Shown here one piece after another: positions 26,516-36,497 of a stretch of DNA of 64,000 bases. Every line of letters starts with the position of its first letter. The stretch's first letter is position 1. A program made the position numbers and the translations under genes. The stretch is taken from positions 1 to 64,000 of the forward strand of contig NZ_JAHWFK010000013.1 of assembly GCF_019710575.1 (NCBI RefSeq). The letters run 5' to 3'. A model generated the notes under the pieces. It had not been told where the DNA came from. It did not search any database and was given only the letters and a program-made list of their open reading frames with translations. Source of the DNA: Paractinoplanes polyasparticus (GTDB taxonomy: Bacteria; Actinomycetota; Actinomycetes; Mycobacteriales; Micromonosporaceae).

Positions 26516-27670
26516 TCAGTCCTTGAGGAGCTGGCGGGCCATGACGACGCGCTGGACCTGGTTGGTGCCCTCGTAGATCTGGGTGATTTTGGCGTCGCGC
26601 ATCATGCGCTCGACCGGGTAGTCGCGGGTGTAGCCGTACCCACCCAGCAGTTGGACCGCGTCGGTGGTGATCTCCATGGCGGCGTCGGAGGCGAAGCACT
26701 TGGCGGCGGCGCCGAAGTAGGTCAGGTCGGCGTCGCCGCGCTCGCTCTTGCCGGCGGCGACGTAGGTGAGCTGGCGGGCCGCCTCGAGCTTCATGCCCAT
26801 GTCGGCCAGCATGAACTGCACGCCCTGGAAGTCGGCGACCGGCTTGCCGAACTGCTTGCGCTCCTTCACGTAGCCCTTCGCGAAGTCGAGCGCCCCCTGA
26901 GCGATGCCCAGCGCCTGGGCCGCGATCGTCACGCGGGTGTGGTCGAGCGTCTTCATCGCGGTCGCGAAGCCGGTGCCCTCGTCGCCGATCATGCGGTCGG
27001 CCGGGATGCGTACGTTGTCGAAGTAGACCTCGCGGGTCGGCGAGCCCTTGATGCCGAGCTTCTTCTCGGGCGCGCCGAAGCTGACGCCGGCGTCCGACTT
27101 CTCGACCACGAAGGCGGAGATGCCCTTGGACCGCTTGGACGGGTCGGTGACCGCGAAGACCGTGTAGTACTCCGACACGCCGGCGTTGGTGATCCAGCGC
27201 TTGACGCCGTTGAGCACCCAGTGATCACCGTCACGTACGGCCTTGGTCGTCATCGAGGCCGCGTCCGAGCCGGCCTCGGGCTCCGACAGGCAGTACGAGA
27301 ACATCGCCTCGCCCGACGCGACCTTCGGCAGGTATTTCTGCTTGAGCTCCTCGGAGGCGGCGATCAGCAGCGGCATCGTGCCCAGCTTGTTGACCGCCGG
27401 GATCAGCGAGGAGGAGCCGCAGGCGCGGGCAACCTCCTCGATCACGATGGCGGTGGCCAGGGCGTCCGCCCCGGCGCCGCCGTACTCGACCGGGATGTGC
27501 GGGGCGTGGAAATCGCTCGAGCGCAAGGCGTCGTACGAGGCCTTGGGGAACTCCCCGGTCTCGTCGGCCTCGGCCGCGTTCGGCGCCACCCGTGCGTCGC
27601 ACACCTCGCGCACCGCGGCGCGGATGGTCTCGTGGTCCTCCGGCAGCTGGTAGACGTCGAACTCGCTCAT
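26516..27670 (-). CDS. acyl-CoA dehydrogenase
   Basis: Protein of 384 residues, FAD-dependent oxidation of acyl-CoA in beta-oxidation or branched-chain catabolism. The CLSEPEAGSDAASMTTKA signature, the WITNAGVSEYYTVFAV segment, the second signature QFGKPVADFQGVQFMLADM and the C-terminal IYEGTNQVQRVVMARQLL, holding the likely catalytic Glu, are all normal. AAGGGG precedes ATG 27670. It stands alone, so the exact acyl substrate is not clear. Confidence 0.93.
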   Translation of the reverse strand: MSEFDVYQLPEDHETIRAAVREVCDARVAPNAAEADETGEFPKASYDALRSSDFHAPHIPVEYGGAGADALATAIVIEEVARACGSSSLIPAVNKLGTMPLLIAASEELKQKYLPKVASGEAMFSYCLSEPEAGSDAASMTTKAVRDGDHWVLNGVKRWITNAGVSEYYTVFAVTDPSKRSKGISAFVVEKSDAGVSFGAPEKKLGIKGSPTREVYFDNVRIPADRMIGDEGTGFATAMKTLDHTRVTIAAQALGIAQGALDFAKGYVKERKQFGKPVADFQGVQFMLADMGMKLEAARQLTYVAAGKSERGDADLTYFGAAAKCFASDAAMEITTDAVQLLGGYGYTRDYPVERMMRDAKITQIYEGTNQVQRVVMARQLLKD

Positions 27671-27856
27671 TGGCCTGGCCCCTTCGGTTGTGCAGTCCCG
27701 CCGCTATGTTACTGGCGCGTAGGGTACGCCGACCAGAGGTTGGGTATGAGGGCCGCGGGCGTTTTCTATAGATGTCGGCCCCGGTGAGCCTGTTCTAATG
27801 AGGTGTCGGACCGGCATGCTCTAGACAAGGTGTGGCCGGCAGGTCGAGGAGGTTCC

Positions 27857-30800
27857 GTGGCGCAGGCTGAACAGCCCGACAGCTACGACGATGAGCTGGC
27901 CCGCATCGAGGCCTCGATCGCGGATCTGAAGATCCGCGACATGGCCGCGGCCAAGGAGCGCACCCAGATCGCCGCCAAGATCCAGGCGGCGCAGTTCCAG
28001 CGCGACATCCTGGCCCACGCCAACACCAAGAAGAAGGCCACCAAGACCGGCAAGTCCCGGCGCGTACGGCGGCGCGGGCCCGACGAGTTCGCGCCGCCGC
28101 CCCCGCCGACGGGTGGCCCGGAGGAAGAGCCGCCGCCACCGCCACCGTCCTCCTCCCGGAGGACCGGTCCGCGGCCCGACTGGGCCCCGACCGGCTCGCC
28201 GCACACCGGGCCGCCCGGGGTCGCCACCGACGGCGTCACCATGCTCGTCGACGACCCGCCGCCGACCGAGCGGGTCGCGCCGCCGCCGCGCCGCACCGCG
28301 GGCTTCACCGGCGCCGAGCACCACCCGCCCGAGGCGTCCTCCCAGTCGGTGCAGAACATCCTGCTGGCGCTGGGCGCTCTGCTCATCGGCGTGGCGGCGG
28401 TCGTCTTCGCCGGTGTCGCCGTCACCAATCCGTTCGCCCGGGCCCTGATCCTCGCCCTGGCCACCACGACCGCCCTGGTCGCCGCGCCCGGCATCGCGCG
28501 CCGCGGCCTGAGCTCGACCGGCGAGACGGTCGGCTGGGTCGGCCTCATCCTGCTGCCGCTCACCCTGTTCGCCCTGCACGGCAGCGAGCTGACCGGCGGC
28601 ACCGGCGTGCCGGTCCCGCTCTACCTGGGCATCACCTTCGCGATCACCGCGGTCGCCAGCTTCGCGTATGCCGGCGCCACCCGCCTCGCCGCGCCGCGGT
28701 ACGCCACGGTCGTGGCCGTGCAGCCGGTTCCGCTGCTGCTGGCCGAGCCGATGGTCCAGAGCCCGGCCGGCTGGGGCATGGCCCTGACCGTGGTCGCCGT
28801 ACTCGACCTGCTGCTGCTCACCACCGTCATCCGCCGGGGCCGGCTGCTTCCCCAGTGGCCGTGGGGCCGCCCGGTGGCCGCCGACCGCGAGCACCAGGAC
28901 CCGGTGCTGCTGGCCGAGGACGCGCCCGAGCGCCCCGAGACGGCGCCCGAGGAACCCGACCTCATCCTGCACGGCGTCTCCACCCGGCGTCGCAAGGGCT
29001 GGTTGCGGACCCGCATCTTCCCCGGCCCGCGTCCGGCCGGCGCGCCCGCGGCCGGCTCGGTGCCGATCGCGCCGCCGGCCACCCCGCCGTCCGCCGACTG
29101 GCTGCGCGAGCTGACGTTCGCGCTGCTGTGCGTGGCCAGCGCGGGCGCCCTGCTCTATTCGTCGGTGGCGCTGCTGCAGGCTCGCGTGCTGCCCGACGCG
29201 CTGCGGTCCGGGCTGATCCTGGTGCTGGCCGCGCTCACCGGCTTCGCCGCCGCCTGGCTGCTCGACAACCTGACCGCCCGCAACATCGCCGGCGGCGTGC
29301 TGACCATCTCGGTGATCGGCGCGACGGCCCGCATCGCCGATGTCGTTTCGCCGCACTGGACGCTGGCTGTGGCCGCCGCCGCGGTCGCGGTCGCCGGCGC
29401 CGTCGTCGCCCTGGTGCCGCCCGAGGTGCGCCGCGGCCCGCAGATCGCCTCGGCGGTCGCGCTCGCCATCATCGGCCTGGTCCTGGTGCTCGACTGCCTG
29501 CGCGCCGCGTTCGAGCTCCTTCAGGCCGCCCGCCCGGTCTGGCACGCCGATCCGGCCGGCTACACCCAGCGGATGGCCGAGGCCGCCGGCGACCTGGGGT
29601 GGCTGCTGGCCTTCAGCGCGCTGCTGGTCACGATCGCCGCCGCGCTCGCCCTGCCGCCCAGCGTGCGGCACGAGGGCGCGGTCGTCGGCATCGCGCTGAC
29701 CGCGCTGGCCGTACCCGCCTCGCTCGGCCTGGACTGGTCCGGGGCGCCCTGGCCGCTGGTCATCGCCGCGGTGGGCATCGGCGCCGCCGGTCTGGCCGCC
29801 ACCACCCGCCGCATAGCGATCGTGCACGTGGCCGCGGCCGGCGTGGTCGGCCTGTTCGGGGCCGGCGCTGCCCTGGGCGCGGCCTGGCTGACCGCCGCTG
29901 TGCTGACAGCGATCGCCGGCGCCGGCGTGATGATCGCCGTGGCCGCCCGGCAGATCCCGATCCGGCTGTACGCCTGGCTGGTCGGCGACTGGGCGTCCGG
30001 CGCGACTGCGCTGGCCCTGCCCGGCGCCGTGGTCACCGCCGCGCTCGCCGTGGCCGACCAGGGCAGCGGCCCGCCCGCTACCGAAGAGGTCACCGTGCCG
30101 GCGCTGGCCGTCGGCTTCCTCGCCGTAGCCGCCACGCTCAGTTATTCCGCGGTGTTCCAGGTGGCCCGGCGCGACATCAGCCTGCCGCTGACCGCCGGCA
30201 CCGGCCTGGGCGCGATCGCGCTGGCCCTGGCCGCCCTGCTCTCGCCCGGCGCCACCGCGCCCGACGTCTGGGTCGGCGCGCTTCTGCTGGTCGCGGCCGG
30301 TCTGCTGTTCTTCTCGAAGTCGATCGACAACGGGCGGCGCAGCGACCGGGTGCTCGACGGCCCCGACATCGCCGCCGCCGCGGCCACCGTCGCGATCTGC
30401 GGCGCGCTGGCCCGCGTGTTCGCGCTCGCCTTCCCCGAGGCGCCACTCGCGGTGGCCGGCGTGGTGGTGCTGATCGTCGCGCTCGGCGTGGCTGTGCTGC
30501 CCGCGGAGTGGAGTCGCGGCCCCAACCGCGGTCTGGCCGTCGCGGGCGTGGTCGTCGGTGCGATCGCCGGCTACCTGGCGCTGGCCGGGGCGATCCGCAT
30601 GCTGGCCGTCTCAGCCGACCTGTGGGACGCCGACCTGACCGCCCTCCCGGCCCCCGGCCCGGGCGCCTGGCAGGCTCCCTTCGCCCTCGTCGTGGTCTCG
30701 ATCGCGGCCGCCATCGCAGCGCCCCGCCCGTGGTCGCACCTGTTCTCGGCGATCGCCGGCGCCGCGGCCGCCATCGGCGCGCCGTTCGCGCTGGGGCTGC

Positions 30801-32971
30801 CCTGGTGGTCACCCCTGCTGATCGGGGGTGCGGTCGCGGTGGCGTACGCGATGGCCGCCGTCGCCGCCCTCGAGCCCGCCGCCGCGCTCTGCCGGGCCGG
30901 TGCGGCCGCCGCCGTGCTGCTGCACGCGGTGGTCTCGTCGCTGGCCCGGCCCTGGTCGACCGCGCTCGCCCTGCTGCTCGTGGTGATGATCGGCGCCCTG
31001 ACCGCGGTCATGGCGCGCACCCCGGTCGCCACCATCGAGAGCCCGCCGCCGGGCACCCCCCTGCCCCCGCCGGGCCGGTTCTGGTCGCCCTCCACCGTCA
31101 CCGAGGCCGACCTGGCCCGCGACGACACCGGCCTGCCCCGTCACCGCGCCCAGATCGGCGGCGCCGCCACCGGCGCCATCATGCTGGCCCTGCCCGGCGT
31201 GCTGGCCTCGGTAGCCGCCGATCAACAGCACGGCGCCCAGGTCGTGTTGACGGGCGCGCTCGCCGCGTCCAGCCTCAGCCTGGCCCTGCTCGCGCTGACC
31301 GGCCGCTACATCCCGCAGTTCCTGCCCTGGGCCACGGTCGGCCTGGTCCTCGGCGCGACCATCACCGCATTCGCGTCGATCCCCACGCCGCACCCGACGG
31401 CCCTGTACGCGGCCGCAGCGGCCCTGCTCGGCGTGATGGCCGAGTTGTTGCGCGGCTCGATCCCGGCGCCCGGCATCACGCTGGCCCGCGAGGGCGTGTT
31501 CACCGGCGCCGGCCGCTACCAGCCACGCCGGTGGACCACGGCCCGCCCGCTGGGCCTCAGCGGCCGCTGGCTGGTCGACCCGGCCACCAGCGCGGTGGTG
31601 CTCGCCCTGGTGCCGACGATCCTCGCCCTGTTCTCGATCGCCCCCGCGCTGCGGGCCGCGCTGGTCGACCCGCTGGGCCAGCTCTCCCACATCTGGGACG
31701 GTCCGATCCCGGCGTTGGCGCAGCCGTCGTCCGGCTACGTCGACGGCACCAGCGTCCTCGCGATCGTGCTGCTCACCGGGGCGGCCGCGCTGGCCGCGGT
31801 CGGCTTCGGCGGCAAGCCGTCGGAGTCCGTGCCGGTCATCCTGCCCGGCGTGGCCATCACCATCCTGATCGCGCCGATCGCCCTGCACGCGCAATACCCC
31901 ACCGCCACCACGGCCGCCCTGGTCGTGTTCACGATCTCGATGCTCGGGCTGGCGCTCACCCCGCCGCCGGCCGGCCGCCGCTCGTCGCTGCTCGGCACGA
32001 CCCGCACGATCGTCTTCGTGATCGGGTTGCTCGCCGGCAACGCGGGCCTGGCCGGCAGCCTCGCCCAGCAGCGGCTCACGCTGTTCACGCTGGGCAGCGC
32101 GATCCTGGTCGGGCTGGTCGCCGCGCTCGGCGGGCGCAGCCGGTTCGCCCGCATCCTGGGCTGGGTGTTCGCCGCGGTGATGGGCCAGCTCTTCGTGCTC
32201 ACCGCGGCCATCGCGGCCGGCGTCGAGCGCCCCTGGGCGGCCTTCGGCGTGCTGGCCGTCGGCGCCGCGCTGTTGATCCTCGAGGCCACTGTGCCGCGCC
32301 TGGGTCTGCCGCAGTACCGCGCCGAGGCGTCCACCGTCGAGTGGAGCGGCTATGCGTCAGCGCTGATCGCCGGTGTGATGGCCTTCGACTCCCCGCCCCA
32401 CCTGGCGGCGCTGCTGGCCGCCTGGGGCGCCGTCCTCGGCCTGGCCGCGGCGCGGGTCGGCCGCCCGCCCAGCCAGCGGCGGGCGCTGTTCTGGACAGCC
32501 GTCGGCTTCGAGATCGTCGGCGTGTGGCTGTTCGTCGCGCTGGCCGACGTCGCGCTGCCCGAGGCGTACACGTTGCCGTTCGCCGCGCTGGCCCTACTGG
32601 TCGGCGTCATCGAGTCGCGCGACCGGCCCGACCTGAGCAGCTGGGCCGCGTACGGTCCGGCGCTGCTGGCCGCGTTCGTGCCGACGATCGGCATCGTCCT
32701 GGCCGGCAACGGCGGCGAGACGCGTGAGGTCCTGCTGCTGCTGGCCGCGGTGGCCACCCTGATCGTCGGCTCCCGCAACCGCCAGCAGGCGCCCGTGGTC
32801 GTGGGCGCGGTGGCGACCATCTTCGCGGCCATCCACTTCGCCAGCACGCTGGTCGGCCCGTGGCTGGTGCTGGTGCCGCTCGGCGTGATCCTGCTCTGGG
32901 TCGGCGCCACCAACGAGAACCGCCGCCGCACCCGCGAGGGCCTGCGCGGCGCCCTGGTCAAGATGCGCTGA
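27857..32971 (+). CDS. giant polytopic membrane protein (SCO7613 C-terminal-domain type)
   Basis: Protein of 1704 residues. The N-terminal 60 residues are a coiled-coil helix (ELARIEASIADLKIRDMAAAKERTQIAAK), then a Lys/Arg cluster and a Pro-rich region to about residue 155, followed by some 35-45 hydrophobic segments to the end. This is the layout of actinobacterial SCO7613-type proteins; function unknown. GTG 27857 sits four bases after GAGGAGG. Its last base overlaps the next gene by one (TGATG), so the phosphatase is coupled. GC is very high throughout. Confidence 0.82.
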   Translation: MAQAEQPDSYDDELARIEASIADLKIRDMAAAKERTQIAAKIQAAQFQRDILAHANTKKKATKTGKSRRVRRRGPDEFAPPPPPTGGPEEEPPPPPPSSSRRTGPRPDWAPTGSPHTGPPGVATDGVTMLVDDPPPTERVAPPPRRTAGFTGAEHHPPEASSQSVQNILLALGALLIGVAAVVFAGVAVTNPFARALILALATTTALVAAPGIARRGLSSTGETVGWVGLILLPLTLFALHGSELTGGTGVPVPLYLGITFAITAVASFAYAGATRLAAPRYATVVAVQPVPLLLAEPMVQSPAGWGMALTVVAVLDLLLLTTVIRRGRLLPQWPWGRPVAADREHQDPVLLAEDAPERPETAPEEPDLILHGVSTRRRKGWLRTRIFPGPRPAGAPAAGSVPIAPPATPPSADWLRELTFALLCVASAGALLYSSVALLQARVLPDALRSGLILVLAALTGFAAAWLLDNLTARNIAGGVLTISVIGATARIADVVSPHWTLAVAAAAVAVAGAVVALVPPEVRRGPQIASAVALAIIGLVLVLDCLRAAFELLQAARPVWHADPAGYTQRMAEAAGDLGWLLAFSALLVTIAAALALPPSVRHEGAVVGIALTALAVPASLGLDWSGAPWPLVIAAVGIGAAGLAATTRRIAIVHVAAAGVVGLFGAGAALGAAWLTAAVLTAIAGAGVMIAVAARQIPIRLYAWLVGDWASGATALALPGAVVTAALAVADQGSGPPATEEVTVPALAVGFLAVAATLSYSAVFQVARRDISLPLTAGTGLGAIALALAALLSPGATAPDVWVGALLLVAAGLLFFSKSIDNGRRSDRVLDGPDIAAAAATVAICGALARVFALAFPEAPLAVAGVVVLIVALGVAVLPAEWSRGPNRGLAVAGVVVGAIAGYLALAGAIRMLAVSADLWDADLTALPAPGPGAWQAPFALVVVSIAAAIAAPRPWSHLFSAIAGAAAAIGAPFALGLPWWSPLLIGGAVAVAYAMAAVAALEPAAALCRAGAAAAVLLHAVVSSLARPWSTALALLLVVMIGALTAVMARTPVATIESPPPGTPLPPPGRFWSPSTVTEADLARDDTGLPRHRAQIGGAATGAIMLALPGVLASVAADQQHGAQVVLTGALAASSLSLALLALTGRYIPQFLPWATVGLVLGATITAFASIPTPHPTALYAAAAALLGVMAELLRGSIPAPGITLAREGVFTGAGRYQPRRWTTARPLGLSGRWLVDPATSAVVLALVPTILALFSIAPALRAALVDPLGQLSHIWDGPIPALAQPSSGYVDGTSVLAIVLLTGAAALAAVGFGGKPSESVPVILPGVAITILIAPIALHAQYPTATTAALVVFTISMLGLALTPPPAGRRSSLLGTTRTIVFVIGLLAGNAGLAGSLAQQRLTLFTLGSAILVGLVAALGGRSRFARILGWVFAAVMGQLFVLTAAIAAGVERPWAAFGVLAVGAALLILEATVPRLGLPQYRAEASTVEWSGYASALIAGVMAFDSPPHLAALLAAWGAVLGLAAARVGRPPSQRRALFWTAVGFEIVGVWLFVALADVALPEAYTLPFAALALLVGVIESRDRPDLSSWAAYGPALLAAFVPTIGIVLAGNGGETREVLLLLAAVATLIVGSRNRQQAPVVVGAVATIFAAIHFASTLVGPWLVLVPLGVILLWVGATNENRRRTREGLRGALVKMR

Positions 32972-33588
32972 TGCGGACGATCCACGTCGTCACCCACCCC
33001 GAGGCGACCCACCACGTCGAAGGGCTGGTCGGCGGCTGGCACGACTCCGACTTGACCCCGCGCGGGCTGGACCAGGCCGCACGGGTCGCCTCCGTCATCG
33101 CCGCACGGGCGCCGGAGGCCGAGATCTACTCGTCGGACCTGCTGCGGACCCGTCGCACGGCCGAGGTCATCGCCGCACGGCTGGGCACGGTGGTGGTGCT
33201 CGACAGAGACCTGCGCGAGAAGTCGTTCGGCGAGGCCGGCGGCCGGCCACAGTCCTGGTTGGACGAGCGTTTCGTGCCACCGCCCGAGTTCGGCGAGCGC
33301 ATGCGCCACGACGAGGGCCTGCCCGGCGCCGAGACGAAGTGGGACCTGGCCGTCCGCGTCTATGCGGCGGTGGAGCGCATCCTGAAGTCGGACGCGCCCG
33401 AGCAGGTGATCGTGACGCACGGGATGGCCGCCACCTTCGTCCTCGCGGCCTGGATCGAGATGCCGCTCGAGTCAGCGGGCCGGCTGGCGTTCCGCTTCTC
33501 CCCCGGCGGCATCACGACCCTGCGCGAGGACGACCGATTCCACAACCACGCGATCGTCGCCCTGAACGACGTCGCGCATTTGAGTTAG
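32971..33588 (+). CDS. histidine phosphatase-superfamily protein with THPE in place of RHGE
   Basis: Protein of 205 residues. The catalytic RHGE motif reads VVTHPEATHH: the phospho-accepting His is kept but Arg and Gly are Thr and Pro. The second Arg (SSDLLRTRRTAEVIA), Glu (REKSFGEAGG) and His (VIVTHGMAATF) are present. Activity may be changed. The start codon overlaps the stop of the giant membrane protein by one base. Confidence 0.85.
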   Translation: MRTIHVVTHPEATHHVEGLVGGWHDSDLTPRGLDQAARVASVIAARAPEAEIYSSDLLRTRRTAEVIAARLGTVVVLDRDLREKSFGEAGGRPQSWLDERFVPPPEFGERMRHDEGLPGAETKWDLAVRVYAAVERILKSDAPEQVIVTHGMAATFVLAAWIEMPLESAGRLAFRFSPGGITTLREDDRFHNHAIVALNDVAHLS

Positions 33589-33805
33589 CGCTTCTTGAGG
33601 ACGAAGACTCCCCAGCCCAGATAGCGGCGCTGATAGCGGACATGGTTGAGCGGCGCCGTGTCGAACTCCTCACGCCGCTGCCGCACGCCAGATCGAGCAT
33701 GGTCAGGCCCGGGCGCAGCCGCAAGGCGCGGCCGAGATCGGCCAGCTTGGTAACGGAGAACGGGTTATGACGAGCGGTGAGCGACCGGCACGGACTTCCC
33801 GGCAT
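33585..33805 (-). pseudogene. class I SAM-dependent methyltransferase remnant with internal deletion
   Basis: On the minus strand an N-terminal piece reads RHNPFSVTKLADLGRALRL then LTMLDLACGSG, the motif I of a SAM-dependent methyltransferase. Only about ten bases later a different frame reads REEFDTAPLNHVRYQRRYLGW and VFVLKKR stop, the typical C terminus of the same kind of enzyme. The centre (about 150-200 residues) is missing and the ends are out of frame. The stop at 33585-33587 overlaps the phosphatase stop. Confidence 0.75.
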
Positions 33806-33843
33806 CGGTTAGCCTGCGGCAACAAGATCGACGGGAGTACGAA

Positions 33844-34482
33844 GTGCGACCACGCAGTTGGGTGGCCGGGGCGATCGCCCTGGTCGTCGCGGCCGGGCTG
33901 ACGGTTCGGCACTGGCCGGCCGACGAGGCCGCCGCCGGAGTGATCGCGCCGACGCCCAGAAGCGTCGACCCCTCCACGCCAGAGGCCAAGCTGCTCGACA
34001 GCGTTCTGTACGTCGACGACTGGCGCCGGTTCGGCAATCCGGTCGGTTTCACCTATGTGCCGGAGTCCCGTCCGCCCGGTCTGATCGAGATTTCCCCCGG
34101 CAACCCGCCCAACCTGAGCGGCGGCCCCCACCGCGGATCAGGGAACGGCGCCCTGCTCGACGGCTATCGCTTCAGCGCCGGCAACGCCCGCATCTTCGTC
34201 GTGGTCGAGTTCGCCGCCGGCCCCACCTCAACCTGCACCGACGTCTCTGATCTGTCGCACGCCATCTGCGTACGCAGCAGCAAACCGATCCGGCCCGCGC
34301 CCGACGACGTAGCCCTCCACCAGACAACGGCCTACTTCACCGCCGACAGCAACGCGGCGTTGAAATCGACGGACGCCGAGATCGCGAAACGCTTCTGGGC
34401 AACAACCGACTTCGTCCCCGCCACCGACGCGGATTGGTTCACCGACCTGATCGACCGAGCCGAGGATGCCACCCAGGAATGA
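33844..34482 (+). CDS. exported protein of unknown function
   Basis: Protein of 212 residues. A N-terminal signal or anchor (RSWVAGAIALVVAAGLTV) is followed by a soluble domain with two Cys (STCTDVSDLSHAICVRS) that could form a disulfide. GTG 33844 has GGGAG seven bases upstream. No family is recognised. Confidence 0.75.
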   Translation: MRPRSWVAGAIALVVAAGLTVRHWPADEAAAGVIAPTPRSVDPSTPEAKLLDSVLYVDDWRRFGNPVGFTYVPESRPPGLIEISPGNPPNLSGGPHRGSGNGALLDGYRFSAGNARIFVVVEFAAGPTSTCTDVSDLSHAICVRSSKPIRPAPDDVALHQTTAYFTADSNAALKSTDAEIAKRFWATTDFVPATDADWFTDLIDRAEDATQE

Positions 34483-34596
34483 CTCATGAACTCGTGTTCC
34501 GGATCGGCCGGCCTCGGCCACTTCGGAGGTGAGATCCTGGCCTTCCCCCACACTCTCCGCCATTGCGGCCCATCGAAATGGGCGATGGCAAATGAA

Positions 34597-35528
34597 TCAG
34601 GAGATGGGGGCCGGGCGACAGAGTTGGGGGTTGGCGAGTTCGGCGCAGGGGCGGTCGCCGTGGGCGCGGATGATGTCGGCTCCTACCTGGGTTGCTGCCG
34701 GGCTCGCGGACGCCGCCGAGGACGCGGCGCTGGAAGGCGGCCCTGGTGCCGGAGCCGGGGTTGCGGCTGATCAGGCGCACCGGCACGTCCCGTCCGCCGA
34801 TCTGTTTCCAGTTGGTGATGGTGCCGCCGTACAACCGGCGGATCTGTTCCGTGGTCAGGTCGCGCACCCCGGTCTCGGCGTTGACCACGAGCGTCAACAG
34901 CACGAACGCGAGGGGCCGGGCGACCAGGCCGGGCATGCCGTCGGACTTGTCGCCGTCCGAGAAGGCCAGCATGTCAGCGTTCTCGCCGGGCCCGGGCGAG
35001 CGCCAGCAGACCCTCGCCGCTGCCGCGCATCTCGAAGCTGAACGTCGCCTCGGTGCAGACGTCCTGATAGGACTGGGCGGCTTCGCGCGCCACGGGCTCG
35101 AACGCCGTCGAGCCGGTCAGGGTCAGCCGGCCGGACGCACAGTCGAGGGGCGTGCCGTTGTCGCTGCGGAAGAAGACGACGGACTGCGCGACGACCAGAA
35201 CGGCCAGGAACGCGATCAATGCCATCGTGCGCCGCCCGGGGAAGCTCACCCGGATGCCGGCCTTGTCGTCGTCGCGGACGGCGTAGTCGTGCTCGTCGAT
35301 GTTCGTACGGCCGGTGTTCTCGATTCGCAGCAGCACGATGCTCGGATCGACCAGCGGGACGCCGTTGTTGCTCAGTTCACCGAGCGCGCCCGGCGCGGCG
35401 ATGTCGCCGACGTCGTTGGCCGTCGTGTCCATCTGCACGCGGTAGCCGAGCCGCTTGCGGCCCTTGACGAGGAACTCGTATATCGCCGCGATGCCGGGCG
35501 CGACAACACCCAGGGTCGCGAGCGCCAC
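34597..35528 (-). pseudogene. broken PstS-like membrane-anchored substrate-binding protein
   Basis: The first part (35528 to about 34985) encodes a N-terminal membrane segment (ALATLGVVAPGIAAIYEFLV), a soluble region, a second membrane segment (MALIAFLAVLVVAQSVVFF) and the start of a binding domain (LTLTGSTAFEPVAREAAQSY, then MRGSGEGLLALARA). A frameshift near 34990 moves the reading into a second frame that continues ADMLAFSDGDKSDGM, TTEQIRRLYGGTITNWKQIGG and ISRNPGSGTRAAFQRRVLGG, typical PstS-type sequence. After about 34740 homology is lost and the frame runs into unrelated sequence. Downstream limit is approximate. Confidence 0.7.
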
Positions 35529-35576
35529 ACTCCACCAGAAGTCGATGGGCCGACCCTGGGAGGGCCCCCTGAACGT

Positions 35577-35990
35577 TCAGTTAAGGTTTCGCACCAGCTG
35601 CGGTGAAGGGTTCACAAAGGACTCGGACACGGTCACCACCGTGGGCACGGTCTCGTTGCCGTCGGCGATCGAGCGGACTGTCGCCGCGCCGTCGGGGTCG
35701 CTCCAGATGTCGACCCAGTGGTAGCGGCCGGCCCGCCGGGCCAGCGAGCCGCGCAGCCGCAGGCAGTACGGGCACCCCGTCCGCCAGTAGATGATCGGGC
35801 GGCCGTCGGCGGCCTGGGCCGCACGCGCCTCGGCATCGGTGATCGAGCGGGGAAAGGCGCGCGGTGACACGAGGGCCGCGAGCACGACGAGAACCACGAA
35901 GAAAGCCACGCCGGGCAGCGAGCCGATCCAGAACCCGCCCAGGACGCCGATCGCCACCAGGAAGGTCGTCGATTGCCAGCGGCGCGTCAT
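35577..35990 (-). CDS. membrane-anchored mycoredoxin/glutaredoxin-like protein
   Basis: Protein of 137 residues with two hydrophobic segments in the first 45 residues (FLVAIGVLGGFWIGSLPGVAFFVVLVVLAALV) and a glutaredoxin domain with the CPYC active site (YWRTGCPYCLRLR) and cis-Pro region ETVPTVVTV. In mycothiol organisms such proteins reduce mixed mycothiol disulfides. It lies ten bases after purE on the same strand. Confidence 0.9.
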   Translation of the reverse strand: MTRRWQSTTFLVAIGVLGGFWIGSLPGVAFFVVLVVLAALVSPRAFPRSITDAEARAAQAADGRPIIYWRTGCPYCLRLRGSLARRAGRYHWVDIWSDPDGAATVRSIADGNETVPTVVTVSESFVNPSPQLVRNLN

Positions 35991-35999
35991 GTCGCGAGG

Positions 36000-36497
36000 T
36001 TACCCGAGTAGCTGCTCACGGAGCGCCGCGTCCTTCTCGGCGACCAGCTTCTCGAGGCCGGCCTGGAAATTCGCCATCTTCGTCCGCAGCAGCGGGTCGG
36101 CGGCGCCGAGAATGCGCACGGCGAGCAGGCCGGCGTTGCGCGCGCCACCGATCGACACCGTCGCCACCGGCACGCCGGACGGCATCTGCACGATCGAGAG
36201 CAGCGAATCCATGCCGTCGAGGTGCTTGAGCGGCACGGGCACACCGATCACCGGCAGCGGGGTCAGGGCGGCCACCATGCCGGGCAGGTGGGCGGCGCCG
36301 CCGGCCCCGGCGATGATCGCCTGGAGGCCGCGGTCGGCCGCGGTCTCGGCGTAGTCGACCATCTTGCGTACGGTGCGGTGGGCCGAGACGACGCCCACCT
36401 CGAACGGCACCTCGAACTCGGCGAGGGCCAGCGCCGCCGCCTCCATCGTGGGCCAGTCCGAGTCGCTGCCCATGATGATTCCGACGAGCGGTGCCAT
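36000..36497 (-). CDS. purE: N5-carboxyaminoimidazole ribonucleotide mutase
   Basis: Protein of 165 residues, purine synthesis step converting N5-CAIR to [17 protein letters not shown] at the start, SAHRT and [15 protein letters not shown] are the family motifs. It begins directly after the purK stop (no gap). Confidence 0.97.
   Translation of the reverse strand: MAPLVGIIMGSDSDWPTMEAAALALAEFEVPFEVGVVSAHRTVRKMVDYAETAADRGLQAIIAGAGGAAHLPGMVAALTPLPVIGVPVPLKHLDGMDSLLSIVQMPSGVPVATVSIGGARNAGLLAVRILGAADPLLRTKMANFQAGLEKLVAEKDAALREQLLG

Noticed and set aside
33512..33805. Intact small methyltransferase gene on the minus strand
   Set aside because: After motif I the frame turns into low-quality sequence and the C-terminal methyltransferase end lies in another frame, so it is a remnant.
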